From Todiramphus chloris collaris (Eukaryota > Chordata > Aves > Coraciiformes > Alcedinidae): 64,000 nt of DNA. Positions within the stretch are counted from its first letter, which is position 1. Every line of letters starts with the position of its first letter. This document shows positions 34,716 through 47,391 of this stretch, in pieces. Below the pieces are notes generated by a model. The model saw only the letters and a list, made by a program, of their open reading frames with translations. It was not told the DNA's origin and did no database searches. The DNA lies in assembly GCA_025345505.1 (NCBI GenBank), contig JANVCC010000047.1, forward strand, positions 7,119,373 to 7,183,372. The letters are read 5' to 3'. The translations under genes were made by a program, and so were the position numbers.

Positions 34716-36459
34716 GTTAGCTCTGTTATGTCAGATCCTGCAGTCTCTTAACCTTCCTCCAGCGCGTCCATATCTTTCTTGTTCACGTATGTGTTACTTA
34801 AAACCTCCCAACAACACCCAAGGCAATTTGAAAGAGTAGTTCAGGTCTTGCCATGTCTCAAAAAATAAACGGCAGAGTTCTGCACCGTTACCCAAAAGCA
34901 TAAAGTATAGTACAGGCAGCAGACAATTCATATTTAAGTCATATAATGAAGGACAATTTTTCATCAAAGACCCAGCATCTGAGGAGCTAACATGAGCATG
35001 ACACATCACAAGCCTCCTGTATTCTGCTACTCATAGAACTTGGTCCTACAGGAAGATTACTAGGCAATTAATGAAAAGCAACTAAAAGCAATTAATGGAA
35101 CATACACAATATTGACTGTAAGAGAGGCACTAATTGCATACTGGGGTGAAGAGGGGAACACAAAGACATTAGCATATCAAGACATGGAAATGATATTTAA
35201 TGGTTACTAGATTTTTAAATGAAAGTTTAACTTCCATCTCTCCAGTAACAGACAGCGCCCCTTCCTCCAGAGCACTAATTATCCTTCTAATAGTAAAAGC
35301 ATCTCTAAAAAAACCCACATCAGGATGCAAAATCTTGAGTTGATTGATGTCATTAAAGCTCTTCTCCGGTCAATGGACTCAAGATGATTTCCTCTGCACA
35401 AGGTAGTGTGATCAGTCTCAGAAGATTGAGCTATTGATGAGCAGGAGAAGGAAGGTTCTCCTGAAATCCCAGAGTAGACAAAAGCACCTACTGATCAAAC
35501 CCAAACTATTTTTATTTTAAATAGTCAAAAGAACACCTCTAGGCCTATCTCAGAATGCAGTTTACATTACTAGTTCCATCTGTGTTACCAATTTGTTACA
35601 TGTGCACGTGACTTCATTTCAACAGGTAAAATACTGCTTATCTTCACCCTCAAAAAAGGCTGGTATTTTCCTTCCCCTCAAGCTCTTCCAGACTTAGCAA
35701 TGAAAATGGTAATTATGGGAAAGCCTCAGACAGCTTAGAGCACAACAGAAAAATTCTCATGTAACTCCAGGAGTTCAGTTCACCTTCTGGGTGAACCCAG
35801 AAAAATCACTTTATGTGCTTTACATAAACAAGCACATGAAGTCACACACAGAATCTATTTTGTACAGCCTATATTTTATTTTCATAATTTGCCAGGAGTC
35901 GTTGCACTGGTTTTACATTCTCACAAGGTTGTTTTGGATACCTCTCATTTGTGTGTGTCTTCCTAAGGAAAACAATTTGCTTTCCAGAACTCCCTCTGAC
36001 ACAGGATTACATCTCTTCCTTCAAATAAATAATAAATAATGCAGACAGGTTTTGCAGGTTTGTATGCAGAGAAATAAAATCTTTCCTACTCTTCATACCT
36101 TCAGCAAAAGGTAACTGAAGATACAACTAAAAAAGATGCCCAGAATAAGGTGAAGACCAGCTTTTGGGGAAGACCAGAAAAGCCAAATCCCTTATTAACA
36201 TCTTACACAGGCTAGAGAGGACTGGCCATGAGAGTCATCCTGTTCCAAGTTTCTTGACTGCAAATGAAGCAGCACACATTCTGCTTGCAGAAGCCATAGG
36301 AAAGATAGATTTCACCCTCTCCCCTTCTGTCTAAGCATACTCATTAGTCTCTCACCACTGGCAAGTCTGACCATGCCATTTTCTGCAGCTGTCAGACATA
36401 CCCTGAGATCCTACTGCTATTTGCTGCAACAAATTTTTACTCTTAGGTCTGTATTAGCC

Positions 36460-36840
36460 AGATGAAGATGAGCCAGTGTATGCCAAGGTGGCCAAGAAGA
36501 CCACCAGCATTGTGGCTTGTGTCAGCACTGGTGTGGCCAGCAGGACTAAGGCAGGAATTGTCCCCCTGGATGGGGCACTGGGGAGGCTGCACCTCGAATC
36601 CTGGGTTCAGGTTTGGGCCTCTCACTCCCAGAAGGACATTGAGGGGCTGGAGCGTGGCCAGAGAAGGGCAATGGAGCTGGAGCACAAGTGTGGTGAGGAG
36701 CAGCTGAGGGACCTGGGGTTGTTCAGCCTCGAGAAAAGGAGGCTGAGGGGAGACCTCCTGGCTCTCGACAGCTCCCTGACAGGAGGCTGGAGCCATGTAG
36801 GGATCCATCTCTTCAACCAAGGAAGAAGTGACAGGACAAC
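36460..36840 (+). mobile_element. CR1 LINE internal fragment without a 3' end
   Basis: Plus orientation: ORF2 wording [24 protein letters not shown] ([19 protein letters not shown]), [20 protein letters not shown], then stops at AGTGACAGGACAAC. The last about 250 bp of CR1 are missing, so this copy is truncated at its 3' side, which is unusual for CR1. Confidence 0.9.
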
Positions 36841-39800
36841 AGACAGCAGTCAACTAGAGCAGGTTGCCTTTGTTCCTCAGTGTCTTTGTTGCTCAAGTAT
36901 AAAATAAGGATCATATCAACCCATCCCACAGAAATAATAATATTGTGAAGCATCAAGATTCTATTAGAAATTCAATTTGTTTTCAGAAATGATTTGTGTA
37001 TTATTTAGTAAGCAAAGTGAAGCCCTAAATGTATTTTTGTGAAGGAGTTATTCATCAACTGATTATGTCCATTACACTGAGCGAGATGGGGATTTGGAAG
37101 GTAAAAAAAAAAATTGAAAAAATCTTACTATATAGCTTAAAATAAAACATGCTGAAGAGGTTCAAACTTTTAAGGCTGCAGAGGCACAACTTTTCCCCAA
37201 GTATTGCCTTGGAAATGTTTATTTTACTATTGAAGCAATCTTCACTTGATTTTAATTTTAGATACTGTTAATTATATTAAATATTCTGATAGCTAATATG
37301 CTATTAGCTATATATTAACTATTAAATATACATGGTTTAATTTGTAAATTAACAATTAAACACACATTTTGTATATGTAAATATTCATGCCACTTCATCT
37401 ACTTGCAGAACAGAAGATGTATGTCTGTGTATACCTTGGGCTGGCAATGGAAGAAATTTATCTGCTTTTAAGTGAATGTTTATTTCTCTAAACTTTATTC
37501 TAATTTGCAAGCTACAGTTTCAATTCCTGTCTCAGAGATGTTGGTAGAAAGCAAAACGTTCACTTTTTCCATGGTGTAGGCTGCACCCAAAGAATGTCAC
37601 TCCCAAGGAAGAACTGTCCCCTCTCTCTCCTGTAGCACAGATTTGTGTTTCTTATGCAAATTTACTAAATACGAACTCTAGCACCGGGTTTGCAGAAGCT
37701 TTTGTCTCAACTTATTTCACTTGACCCTTAACTGCTTTGTGTTCCACATTCATTTCTTTCCCCATTCCAACTTTGGCTTCCACCTACGAAGGTGGGGGTT
37801 TTTTGGGGGGTTTTTTGGTGGGTTTTTTGTTTGAGTTTTTTGAGAGTTTGGTTTGGTTTTTTCATTTTAGGTTTTCTGCTCCATTCCTTGGAATTCCCAG
37901 CTCCTCCAGTGTCTAACACTTTACCTCACTCTGTTGGCATCAACTTCAAGCTTGTGATTTCAAAGAGTGATTTATTTTAACAAAATTACAGCAATTTCTA
38001 CATCACTTAAGGAGAGCAGAGGAAAGAGCACAGGACGGGCATCATTCAGTGGAACTGGAGTCACCCCATACTGACAACAACCTGTTGTCCACAGGCGTGA
38101 TAAAGAAAATGTGAGCAGATGGGACACAGCTGTTAATTACAACTGTTCTTTCATTAGTGTCACCAGCTATATTTTGAAGGTATGGTTATGTTTAGAACAT
38201 AAGCTAACGAGGATGTGAATTCCCAAACATACCATCTAGCCCATGACCTTATTATTTGGACACTAGTTCCAACAACAAAACAAAACTTGTACAACTCTGC
38301 CTTGTCTTCTCAAGTCTTCTCCTTTGACTTCAACTTGAAATATCACTGAAAATACCCACAACTGAATGTCAAATTATCTGACAAGCTTACAATCACAGTT
38401 CGTGCACTGGGGTGCGTGGCTGCCTAGGATCAGGAGAGATGTTTTCCTTGCAAAGCACTGCACCATGGAAGAGGTCAAGTGGCTTTGTCTTCGCTCTCCC
38501 CCAAAAAATACTGATTACAGCATCACAAAACAAACTTCATGGCTCAGGGGTCTAATGTGGGCAGCTAACATATGAATTGTGGTCCCCCCATCACCTTTTC
38601 AATTGCAAAAACTTCCATAATACTCCATAAAGTAACAGACTTCATATTATGTAAAGAATAAGAGTGGCTTGAAAAAAAATAGAAGGAAGGAAATAAAACA
38701 TGATGTATGGATTTCACTTTAAAGAGCTCCAGGGCCTGGGCATTGTAACACTGAGGACATCTACACTGCTTCCAACAGCTACTATGCAAAGACAAGGGGC
38801 CCAAAATAACCAGCTGAGTTACAATTATTCATTTGTTTTAGAGAGCATCTATCCCTTACAGTCTAATGACTGTAAAAATTAAAATCTTTGTTCGCCAGAA
38901 TAAATTTGAAGTTTGCTGCTGCCTACAAGCTGAGAGCTGCTCCATAAAAGAGCCAGAAATACAGGAGCAACATCCTGCCACTACTGGAAACAGTCAGAAC
39001 CACCACTGAACTCAGCAGGTTTGTCATTTCACCCTGGCAATTAACCTGCATTTCAGGCTAATAATGCCAATCTGAAAATAAATAGATAAATAAAAGAAAG
39101 GAGAGGCACTGGAAATCATTTTGGAGCAAATTATCTCACGATATTTTGGAATAGCCAAATGCAAGCAGATTAGGTCTCCTGAGAAGCTCTACATGGCAAA
39201 AATATTGAGAAGTCCCAGATAAAAATATCACACAACTGTATTAATTTAATTCTTGACTAAGGTTTTTATTTAGTTATTAACTAAGGTTTTATAAATTTAA
39301 GGAAACAGACCATCAAAAGGATAGCAGAAAGGGCTTGATATTACTGGTAAACAAACCAGGCACATTGGAGAGAGTGTACAACCCCTTTGTAGCACCACTA
39401 AAATCTGAATCCTTGTTAGCCAAGCACTACAAATGGCTCCAGAGAATGGAGTGCACTTTATTCTGGCTCCAGGTTACATCAGGATGTCTGTTATTAAGAT
39501 GGATGTGTTGTAGCTGAATATTAGTTCTACTCTTACTGGGAACACAAGAACCTTTAACATCCACTGACCCAGGCACATGGTGCAGCAGAGACTGTGTTTT
39601 CTGATGGTTCTTATGCTGCATTGTACTCAGGGACCTGTGGCAGCATCATGAGATGTTAAAAGCAGGTGTATACAAAACACCTCCATATCACACCATGAAA
39701 CCAGATGGTCTCAGCTGATTGATGGAGAACAGAAAATAAACCCAAGCTATCCAGGAGATCTTGTTAACTTGTAAAATGGTCTTACACAAAGGCACATCTG

Positions 39801-40857
39801 GAATTTGCACAACCTTGGACCAATTACCAGAGGGATCTGTAGTTGTATGGACAGGATAAATAAACAGTGGCCTTACAGGAAAGTAAATTCCTCAAAAAGT
39901 CAATCTGTCACTACTTTCTTATCCTTCATACAGAAAAAAAAAAGCCTAAAAACCTCTCATAATCATGTACAAACAAGGAAATCACTTAGCTTCCCAAAGA
40001 TATTCTAGAATCACTACTGCTGTTGAGAAGAATTATTTTTATATTACACAAAATCTAGGAGGGTGTTTAGTTTCTATAATAAAGAAATTACACTCCAGCC
40101 TTGCAAAGAATTCAAGTGTCCTAAATTCCATGCAAATAAAACTTAAAGCTGAAACTATACTGTCCTGAAATCTATGGAAAAAATGAATGGAATCAACATT
40201 TCCCTATACTGAATTCTACCTTCAATTTTACAAAAGAGCATCATGCAAAAGTTCAAAGGTTCTAGAAAGGTTATCACTGATGAAATAGCAACCCATCATC
40301 TTCCCTTATGTGCTAAACTGTTTTCATGACCTAAAAAAAAAAAAAAATCTTTCAAAAACATCTCAGAGGCTTAGGAAAAACAGGAGTCTACCAATTCAAC
40401 ACTGTAATATTGGCTTTAAAGAGCTGGAGCATTAGAGAAATACCAGCTTTGTATCAGCAGGGAGGTTGAAAATACCCATGCAAACTCAAATAAAAACAAA
40501 GGAGATTTCCATTGCCCTCTGCTGTATTTGATCAGACTCCTTCCGCACAGGCATAACTATTGTTTGCTGTAGAGAGCAGACAACTCTGGAATGATGGCAG
40601 CTGGACAGCATTAAACTCACACCCCCATTACTAAAAGAGGTCAAGTGTGTGTTTGTGATACAAGGTTACACACATGAATAAGGGGAGACTGTTTACTGAA
40701 AGAAAATGAGCTGCAGGCAGGCTTTAAATCAAGATCTGACACCCATCTAGAAACCACATTATGGAATAAGTAAAGAATTACGGTCTTGATGAATATAGGT
40801 CTAATTCTTTAGCTCTATAACACAAAAGGTCAGATCTGACTATCATACTGGCCTAAC
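36841..40857. other. 4-kb repeat-poor intron stretch
   Basis: AT-rich, no recognised exon, RNA gene or interspersed repeat. It contains the G/T-rich tract at 37791-37865 and a region of repeated TTAAT/ATTAA words at 37240-37350. The sequence alone cannot say whether it is functional. Confidence 0.5.
37791..37865 (+). repeat. G/T-rich low-complexity tract with G runs
   Basis: Runs of five and six G separated by runs of six T, then GGTGGG and GGTTTGG units. On the + strand the spacing of G runs could allow a G-quadruplex. It is the complement of the A/AACC tracts elsewhere in the window. Confidence 0.8.
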
Positions 40858-41200
40858 AGAATCATAGGATGGTTTGGATTAGAAGGGACCTTAAATATCA
40901 TCTAGTTCCAGCTCCACTGCCACAGGAAGGGACACCTCCCACTAGACCAGGTTGGTCAAAACCTCATCCAACCTGGTCTTGAACACATCCAGTGATGGAG
41001 CACCCACAGCTTCCCTGGGCAACCTGTGACAGTGTCTCACCACCCACACAGTGAAGAACTTCTAATTTCTAATCTAAATGTCCCCTCTTCCAGTTTAAAA
41101 CTGCTACCTCTCATCTCATCGCTGCACTCCCTGATAAAGCCCCTCCTCAATTTTCCTGTAGGCCTCCTTTAAGTACCAGAAGTAGTACTGGAAGCCTTCT
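40858..41200 (-). mobile_element. CR1 LINE 3' fragment
   Basis: Minus orientation: CAGAATCATAGGATGGTTTG, TTAGAAGGGACCTTAAATAT, GGGACACCTCCCACTAGACC, CTTGAACACATCCAGTGATG. Moderately diverged. Confidence 0.93.
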
Positions 41201-41595
41201 CCCAACTGAAAAAGAATGCCATCTGAGCAGAAAACACCAAACAGAGATAGAGAGAAGCCAAGAAAATCATTATAACATTGCAGTTAGCTAGCAGAGACAT
41301 TATGAGAAAGTTATGTGGTCTTCCTTGGGGATTTAGCCTTCACTCACAGTGGCCACGTGTCACAAGAACAGTACCTTTATTTTTATTAAGGCATCCCATT
41401 GAAGCAAGGGTGGGAAAACTTTCCTATACCATTTTCTACAGCAGAACACCCAGTATGCAGCAGTTCAGAGGTGCTAGAAATTCTAACACCGATGGAATCA
41501 ACAGCCCTATCATTTTTTAGGTCCTACATTCCTTGCAGGGCAATGAACTCCATCATCCCTAAAGATCTCAGGGTATTAGGAAAGAAAGAATTTAC

Positions 41596-41711
41596 CTGTA
41601 ACCAGAGTCTGTCACTCGAGTCTGTTCCACCATTGGCAGTGCATTGAAAAGTTGCAAACTGGCCTGCGTTGACTTCCACGCTCTGAAGACGCAAGAAATG
41701 GGGAGTTTTTG
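41596..41711 (-). CDS. PTPRM: PTPRM exon encoding the first half of the Ig domain (about exon 5)
   Basis: A 116-nt minus-strand exon with acceptor TTCCAACAG and donor CAG|GTAAAT. It starts with two bases finishing a Thr codon, then runs 38 codons and ends in phase 0. The peptide contains [18 protein letters not shown], then TFQC with the first Ig cysteine, and ends DRLWLQ. The partner cysteine lies in the next exon (YRC). In the R2B family the Ig domain follows directly on the MAM domain and is required for homophilic binding. The loop after the cysteine ([10 protein letters not shown]) differs from the human wording I remember (SAIGRTVAGD) at the same length, a plausible lineage difference at the protein surface. 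No frame break. Confidence 0.95.
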
Positions 41712-43893
41712 CTGTTGGAAGAAGATAAAAGTATTACAGTCAAGCAACCTGGAACTACTGGCTATGAATAACACGCTGAGCAAAGGAAACAGCCCTGCTT
41801 TAAAAGGTTCAAATCACTATCTACATGTTCTAGTTTAGGTCAGTTTACTTCCCTACCTGGAAACCAGCAGAAGATGAGGATGTTATTTAATTGTTCCTGC
41901 CCTGTACATTATCTTAGCTCAGCATTCCTCTTGCAGCACCGCTCTATTAATGAAGCCCATATTGGAAACTAATTATGTTTTGAACCAAAACCTGTTAGAT
42001 ACTAACACTGCCAACTGGACAAAACACTAAGTTGAGTGATGTTGTCAGGGTAACAGCTTTTTCTTTTTAACCAGGTACAGTGGCTAGAGAGGGATGCTTT
42101 AGAAACATAGCACAGCAAACAACTACTAACACAATGCTTTCCAGCAGCTACAGCTGAACCCTTTAAATACAATTCAACAACTCTGCAGACAAAGAAAAAC
42201 CCAAAACAAAATGCTTTCTCCATACCAATACTAAGCTTTCATACAGAAAAACACTCCCAGTAAGAGCTGTACAGCTACAAATAACCTAAGAAATTAAAAA
42301 GATATTCATAGAGATGTCCACTGAAGGAGGGAAGACAGCATGTGTATTTTTGTTTTACTGGCAAGAGTCAGCCATGTGATACAGGAAAGCAGAGATTTAA
42401 TACAGAACCTTGTCCTTGAGATGGAAGCATCCCCCCAACCACCCAAGCTGGCAGGCAAGGGGACTTTGAGCCCTAGCAGATAAGCCAGTCTCTGAGCATT
42501 ACTTTCAGACCTGGAAAAATTAGTACTGGTGATAAACTGGCAAACTAAACAGATGTTGTCTATCCAACCATTTAAAGTCTTGATAATGTTTTCTTAAGAG
42601 ACCTTATCATCACAGAGAGAAATTGCAGTTTCAAGGAATTTATAAATAACCAGCTACCAGGATTGAAGAAGTTGCTTAATATTCAGTGCAAGGCAATATG
42701 GAATAAAATAGCCCAAATTAAAATCTAACTATGGAAGGAAATGTTTTCATGATAACTGTCCTAATGGCAATTAGATAAACTGCCTTTGGTTTTTTTTTTT
42801 AAACACTTCCCAATTCGGACAGACAGACTTTAGGCCAAAGTCATCCTCTCCCTTGCCTATCAAAATAATTAACAACTGATTATCCACTAAAATTGTTCAG
42901 TGAATTCCCTATTTCTCAGTCACTTTTTTCACATCTGTTACCCCACTTTTCTTTTTTCCCTCAGCCATCATAAACTCTGGAAAATTAGCCTTTCTGAATT
43001 ACCAGGTACAGTCCAAGTGGAAAGAAGCCATAGGTTTTAAAAGCAAACTCACACTCTCAAAACCCACAACCACCCCAATCCATCCCTTTCAGTTCTACAT
43101 GCTTACAACTTGTCTTCTGCTCAGTCTTTGCCAGCACTAACCCAGTCAACTGTATAGCAAATATCACCCCCCACCCCGTTCAATTTTTGTTTAAAGAGTT
43201 GCCAAAAGTCTTTTTTTTCTGTCAATATTCAGAAAGAAGAGCAGTATGAGCCTTGTGCAATTTTAGACACATGGTAGCTCTGTGACAATTTTCACACTAT
43301 TGCAATCGTCTTATAGACAACGTGGCTGGTTTGATGTCTTCATTTCTAACATGTTAATTAGTTTGTCAAAATTTTTCATTACAGCTTGTGCATTTCAACA
43401 CTGCCATGTTACAGCTCTATGTGCTAAGGGGTGCAACTCAAGTCTCCACGTTTAACAAGAGCCCCATGCAGGTTTTGAGAATTGATTGGTACAAATGCAC
43501 CGAACAAACCTCTCAGAATCTCTGTAAGAAAAATTAAGCTGATAAAATGCTGCTTGAGGCTTATCCTGCCCTAACCAAAGATATGAATTCTAAATGCAGA
43601 AGTATAAATACCGTCTAACAACTTGAGAGCCTGCAGCATTTATTAGAACTAAGTGATTCAGAAATAACAGCTGCTGATTCTGCATAACTGTCTCTGTGTT
43701 TGAAGAAATGTCTGCATCTTCCTGCCACTAACACTAAAACCATTTTTATTAAGTGCTCTGGTACCCATAAACCACTTCCCATTTTAAATGGCAGCTCTTA
43801 CTTACAAGGCACAAAGAATACAGGTGAACACAACGTGCTCTAAGAGGTCAACAATTAGATGGAAGTTGGGGTCTTTTTCCCCACCCAGTCATT

Positions 43894-44200
43894 CCACAGA
43901 ATCACAGACTGGTAGGGGTTGGAAGGACCTCTGGAGATGATCTGGTGGCACCCCTCTGCTCCAGCAGGGTCACCCAGAGCAGGGGGCCCAGCATCCCAGT
44001 GTCCAGGTAAGTTTGGAATCTCTCCAGAAAAGGAGACTCCACAGCCTCTCTGGGCAGCCTGGGCCAGCCTCTGACAACTTTACACCAAAGAACCTTCTCC
44101 TCCTGTTCAGATGGAATCAGTTTGTGCCCTCTGCCCCTTGTCCTGTCACTAGGCACCACTGACAATAGCCTGGTCCCCTCATGGGCACCTTTAGCTATTG
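43894..44200 (-). mobile_element. CR1 LINE 3' fragment (first of three in a row)
   Basis: Minus orientation: CCACAGAATCACAGACTGGT, GGGGTTGGAAGGACCTCTGG, CAGGGGGCCCAGCATCCC, ending in degraded ORF2 sequence. Subfamily as 27466-28039. Confidence 0.93.
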
Positions 44201-44207
44201 ATCAGAT

Positions 44208-44960
44208 TACAGAACACAAAGTTGGAAGGGACCTCAAAGATCATCTAGTCCAACTTTTTTTGTTAACCTTAAAGTTTAAATTATCTGGCCCAGCACCCTG
44301 TCAAGCTGAGTCTTTAAACTGTCCAGTATAGGCGAATCCACCACTTCCCTTGGGAGATAATTCCAATGTCCAATTGCTCTCATGGTGAAAAATTTTCTTC
44401 TGGTGTCCAATTAGAATCTCCCCAGGAGTAACTTGTACCCACTAGCCCTTGTCTTTTCCATGTGACTCCTTGTAAGAAGGGAATCTCCATCCTCTTGGTA
44501 GCCACCTTTTATGTGCTGGTACATGACAAGATCACCCCCTAAGCCTTCTCTTCTCAAGGCTGAACAAACCCAGTTTTCCCAGCCTTTCTTCACACGACAG
44601 GTCTTCCAGTCCTCTGATCATCATGGCCCTTCTCTGGGCCCTTTCCAGCCTGTCCACATCATTTTTGTATAGCGGGGACCAAAACTGAACGCAATATTCA
44701 AGGTGTGGCCTGACCAGCACCAAGTGGGATAATGACTATCTCTGCTGGTCATGCCCTTGGTAATGCAACCCAGCAGCCTCTTGGCTTTCTTTGCCCCTCA
44801 GCACACTGATAACTCCTGTTGAGCTTGTTGTGCACTAGGACCCCAAGGACCCTTTCGACAGGGCTGCTCTCCAGCCAGGTGGACCCCAGTCAAAGCTGCA
44901 TTCCTGGGTGATGTATTCCTTATGTATTCCCAAGTGCAAGACCTTACACTTCTGTTAAAG
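44208..44960 (-). mobile_element. CR1 LINE, 750-bp copy (second of three)
   Basis: Minus orientation: ACAGAACACAAAGTTGGAAG, then ORF2 end on the minus strand ([40 protein letters not shown]) and further back to a region near CCCAAGTGCAAGACCTTAC. With 1-kb-scale reach into ORF2 it is the longest single CR1 piece in the window. Confidence 0.93.
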
Positions 44961-45255
44961 ACTGAGATCCCCTCTCAATCTTCTCTTCCCCAGCTAAAGA
45001 GCCCCAGGACTCTCAGCCTTTCTTCAGCACAGAGATGCTCCAGTTCCCTCAGCATCTTTGGAGCCTCTGCTGGACTCTCTCCAGTAGCTCCTTAACCTTC
45101 TTGAGCTGAGGAGCCCAGAACTGGACATAATACTGCAGAGGTGGCCTCACTAGGGCAGAGTAGAAGGGCAGGAGAACCTACCCCGACCTGTTGACCAAAT
45201 TCTTCTTCATGCACCCCAGGAAACCATTTGCCTTCTTGGCCATAAGGCCCAAGTT
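44961..45255 (-). mobile_element. CR1 LINE internal fragment (third of three)
   Basis: Minus orientation, but begins inside ORF2 (GAGATCCCCTCTCAATCTTC, AAGAGCCCCAGGACTCTCAG) without its own 3' tail, abutting the previous copy. Ends near CTTCTTGGCCATAAGGCCC. It may be the older copy into which 44208-44960 inserted, with its 3' part lost. Confidence 0.85.
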
Positions 45256-45965
45256 TGGACAACAAGATTACAACCTACAATTCCATGTATGATCTTAATA
45301 CACCTTTATCAAATAAACTATTATTTCACATATTTGCTAATCTGTTCCATTACATCTGGATCGCTGTACTAACGTTTGAATTTACAAAGTTGTGTATTGA
45401 CATTCTTACAAGAATTTAGGACAATTAAGAATTACATGTCCTTAATAACAGGATAAGGAAACAAAGGCAAAATACAAATAAGTAGAAAAAAAATTGTACC
45501 ATGAACCTCAATAAGTATTCTAAATAACCTCATCTAGCAACACCTCAGCCCTCAGCCAGCTGAGTTTTCTTCCTTCTAAGCCTTGGAAAAGATAACCATA
45601 TATATTCAAGCTCTGTATGGCTCATCTGCTCTCACTAATGTCTCAGCTTATGGCTAAATTTTTGATGTAGACAGAAAACCAGACAACAAATCTCAATGAC
45701 TTTTGTTCTGATGAAGTTATTAGATGGTCTGGTTAGGGGCTGGGGCTCACGCCCAGCACTGTAAACAAGGTGCATCTAAGAGATGGCTTAAAAGCCAATA
45801 ACATGCTGTACTCAAATGCTAGAACACTTTGTACGCGCTCAGCTTGTATTTATAGCAGTGACATTGTTTTCTGACATTTTCCTTATCTTTTACTTCACAT
45901 TTTTTCAAGTATAGTAGCACATTCCTTTTAGGGAGCCAGTTTGAGAATAGCAGGTGGGTACTTAC

Positions 45966-46044
45966 TACATGGATGGCCTAAAACTTTCACTTCATCAATA
46001 GCCACGTATCCTGGGTGACCTGATGTGACCACTTCAAAAACAAC
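45966..46044 (-). CDS. PTPRM: PTPRM exon encoding the end of the MAM domain (about exon 4)
   Basis: A short 79-nt exon on the minus strand. The acceptor is a pyrimidine-rich stretch ending TTCTCAG and the donor is A|GTAAGT. It starts in phase 0, encodes 26 codons ([19 protein letters not shown], then KVLGHPC) and ends with the first base of the next codon (phase 1). The closing [15 protein letters not shown] pattern is the conserved C-terminal strand of MAM domains in R2B phosphatases, and its cysteine should pair within the domain. It joins in frame to the exon at 41711 through an A|CA (Thr) codon. It is too short to stand out as an open reading frame; it was found from the conserved DEVKVLG wording and splice sites. 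Confidence 0.95.
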
Positions 46045-46145
46045 CTGAGAAGCAAAAGGAGAATTCCAGTTACCAGGGGATATAAAAATCTTCTGTTACA
46101 GAAAAAATAAAATCCTTTTACATGTTGAGCACACCTTGCAATCAA

Positions 46146-46192
46146 AACGCACAAAAAAAAACAAAACAAAAAAAAACCAAACAAACCACAAC
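46146..46192 (+). repeat. A/AACC low-complexity tract near an exon
   Basis: AAACAAAACAAAAAAAAACC-type sequence about 100 bp upstream (gene sense) of the acceptor of the exon at 45966-46044. On the gene strand it is T/G-rich. Confidence 0.8.
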
Positions 46193-46321
46193 TCAAAAGG
46201 TGCTGTTCTTATTACAATTAACTAGAACTTGAATCACATTTTTTTGAAGATTCACAAGTGTAATCATACAGCGTTCAATGAGAAATAACCAAATCCCTCC
46301 ACGTTTTGGTCTGCCAAAGTT

Positions 46322-46361
46322 GTTACCCAATAATAAACTAAGTTACCCAATAATAAACTAA
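46322..46361 (+). repeat. Perfect 20-bp tandem duplication
   Basis: GTTACCCAATAATAAACTAA occurs twice head to tail, followed by G. A local duplication in unique intron sequence. Confidence 0.95.
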
Positions 46362-47391
46362 GATTCATATTTTGTTATCAATTCTTTGTCTTGCAGAGCA
46401 AATTTGTACTTTTGTTTTTTAAAACTTTACCATCCCGCAGTACACAGAGATTTGCACAGCATCAGGCACAAACACACCTCTTTTCCTGACTGTATTTTCC
46501 ATGCTCTTAGTCTTTCACCAAATGCAGTGAATTAAGTAAAGCAGATCCATTTGCCATGGCTTGTTTAATGGCTATAAATAGGTCACAAAGTAAATGGACC
46601 GTTCTCGTCATTTGAATTAAGTACACTCTAAAGTAAACCTCTCCAAACTTTGGCAGCCTCAGCTTTGAACATCCCAAGAATGTTTATGTGGAACAGGAGA
46701 AAATATGCCAGTAACGTCAGCAGGTACATTTCCAAACCAACGCTCAAGAAGTTCATGCTCAGATCCAGGCTGTGATTTATTTTCTTTCTTTAAAGTAATT
46801 CCCTTTTGCTTGGAAAGTTAACTCTTGGAACCGGTTCCAGGATGTACACCGAGGAAAATAAAGTTTAGAAACTCTTCTTGACACATATGCTGTCCTCAAC
46901 CTTGGAACAGCCACAGAAGGACACTATGTACTGTATCCCTCACTGCAATTATTTCAGCAGAAAGAAAATGATCTAGAATGCAAATATCTCACCAGGGTAA
47001 TGTACATCCCATAGTATCAGACTGCATTTTCCTGCTGCTGAATAAACACTGGCTAAGCACCAATGATGATTCTAAAGCAAACCTCAAGGTGAGCAAATTC
47101 TCCACCACCTCCTGCCTCTCCTTCCCTCCCATCTTCCCCACTGCTCTGTCTGTGGTCACCAATCCAGTTCTTTCCCAGATCATCCTCCTAAGCTCTGTTT
47201 CTCCCTCCCAACCTCCCTGGAGTGAAACAGCTGTAAATGTAGCTTTAACTCCACACAGCTGACAAGGACTAAACTACTTTTCATTCTCATTCTGCCTGCT
47301 GTCTACACAAAAACTTCAACATATGGTGCTAATGTTGCTCCTCAGTGAATGAGCCAGCAACAAGAAAACACAAGACAGCAAAGAGGAAAGT

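Larger units (their letters stand above)
24207..41595 (-). other. PTPRM: Intron within the Ig domain (17.4 kb)
   Basis: Bounded by donor GTAAAT at 41595 and acceptor CTAG at 24207. CR1 pieces are at 24753-24910, 25340-26016, 26129-26312, 27466-28039, 32642-32958, 33470-33706, 34390-34715, 36460-36840 and 40858-41200, plus a solo LTR at 30768-31320. The stretches 24207-24752, 24911-25339, 26313-27465, 28040-30767, 31321-32641, 32959-33469, 33707-34389, 34716-36459, 36841-40857 and 41201-41595 contain no gene or known repeat that I can support, only AT-rich unique sequence with low-complexity tracts at 28927-28955, 29762-29900, 34046-34063 and 37791-37865. Confidence 0.85.
41712..45965 (-). other. 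PTPRM: Intron between MAM end and Ig first-half exons (4.3 kb)
   Basis: The smallest intron of the set, with donor GTAAGT at 45965 and acceptor CAACAG at 41712. Its right third is a run of three same-orientation CR1 copies (43894-45255). The 2.2 kb at 41712-43893 and the 700 bp at 45256-45965 show no feature I recognise. Confidence 0.85.
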
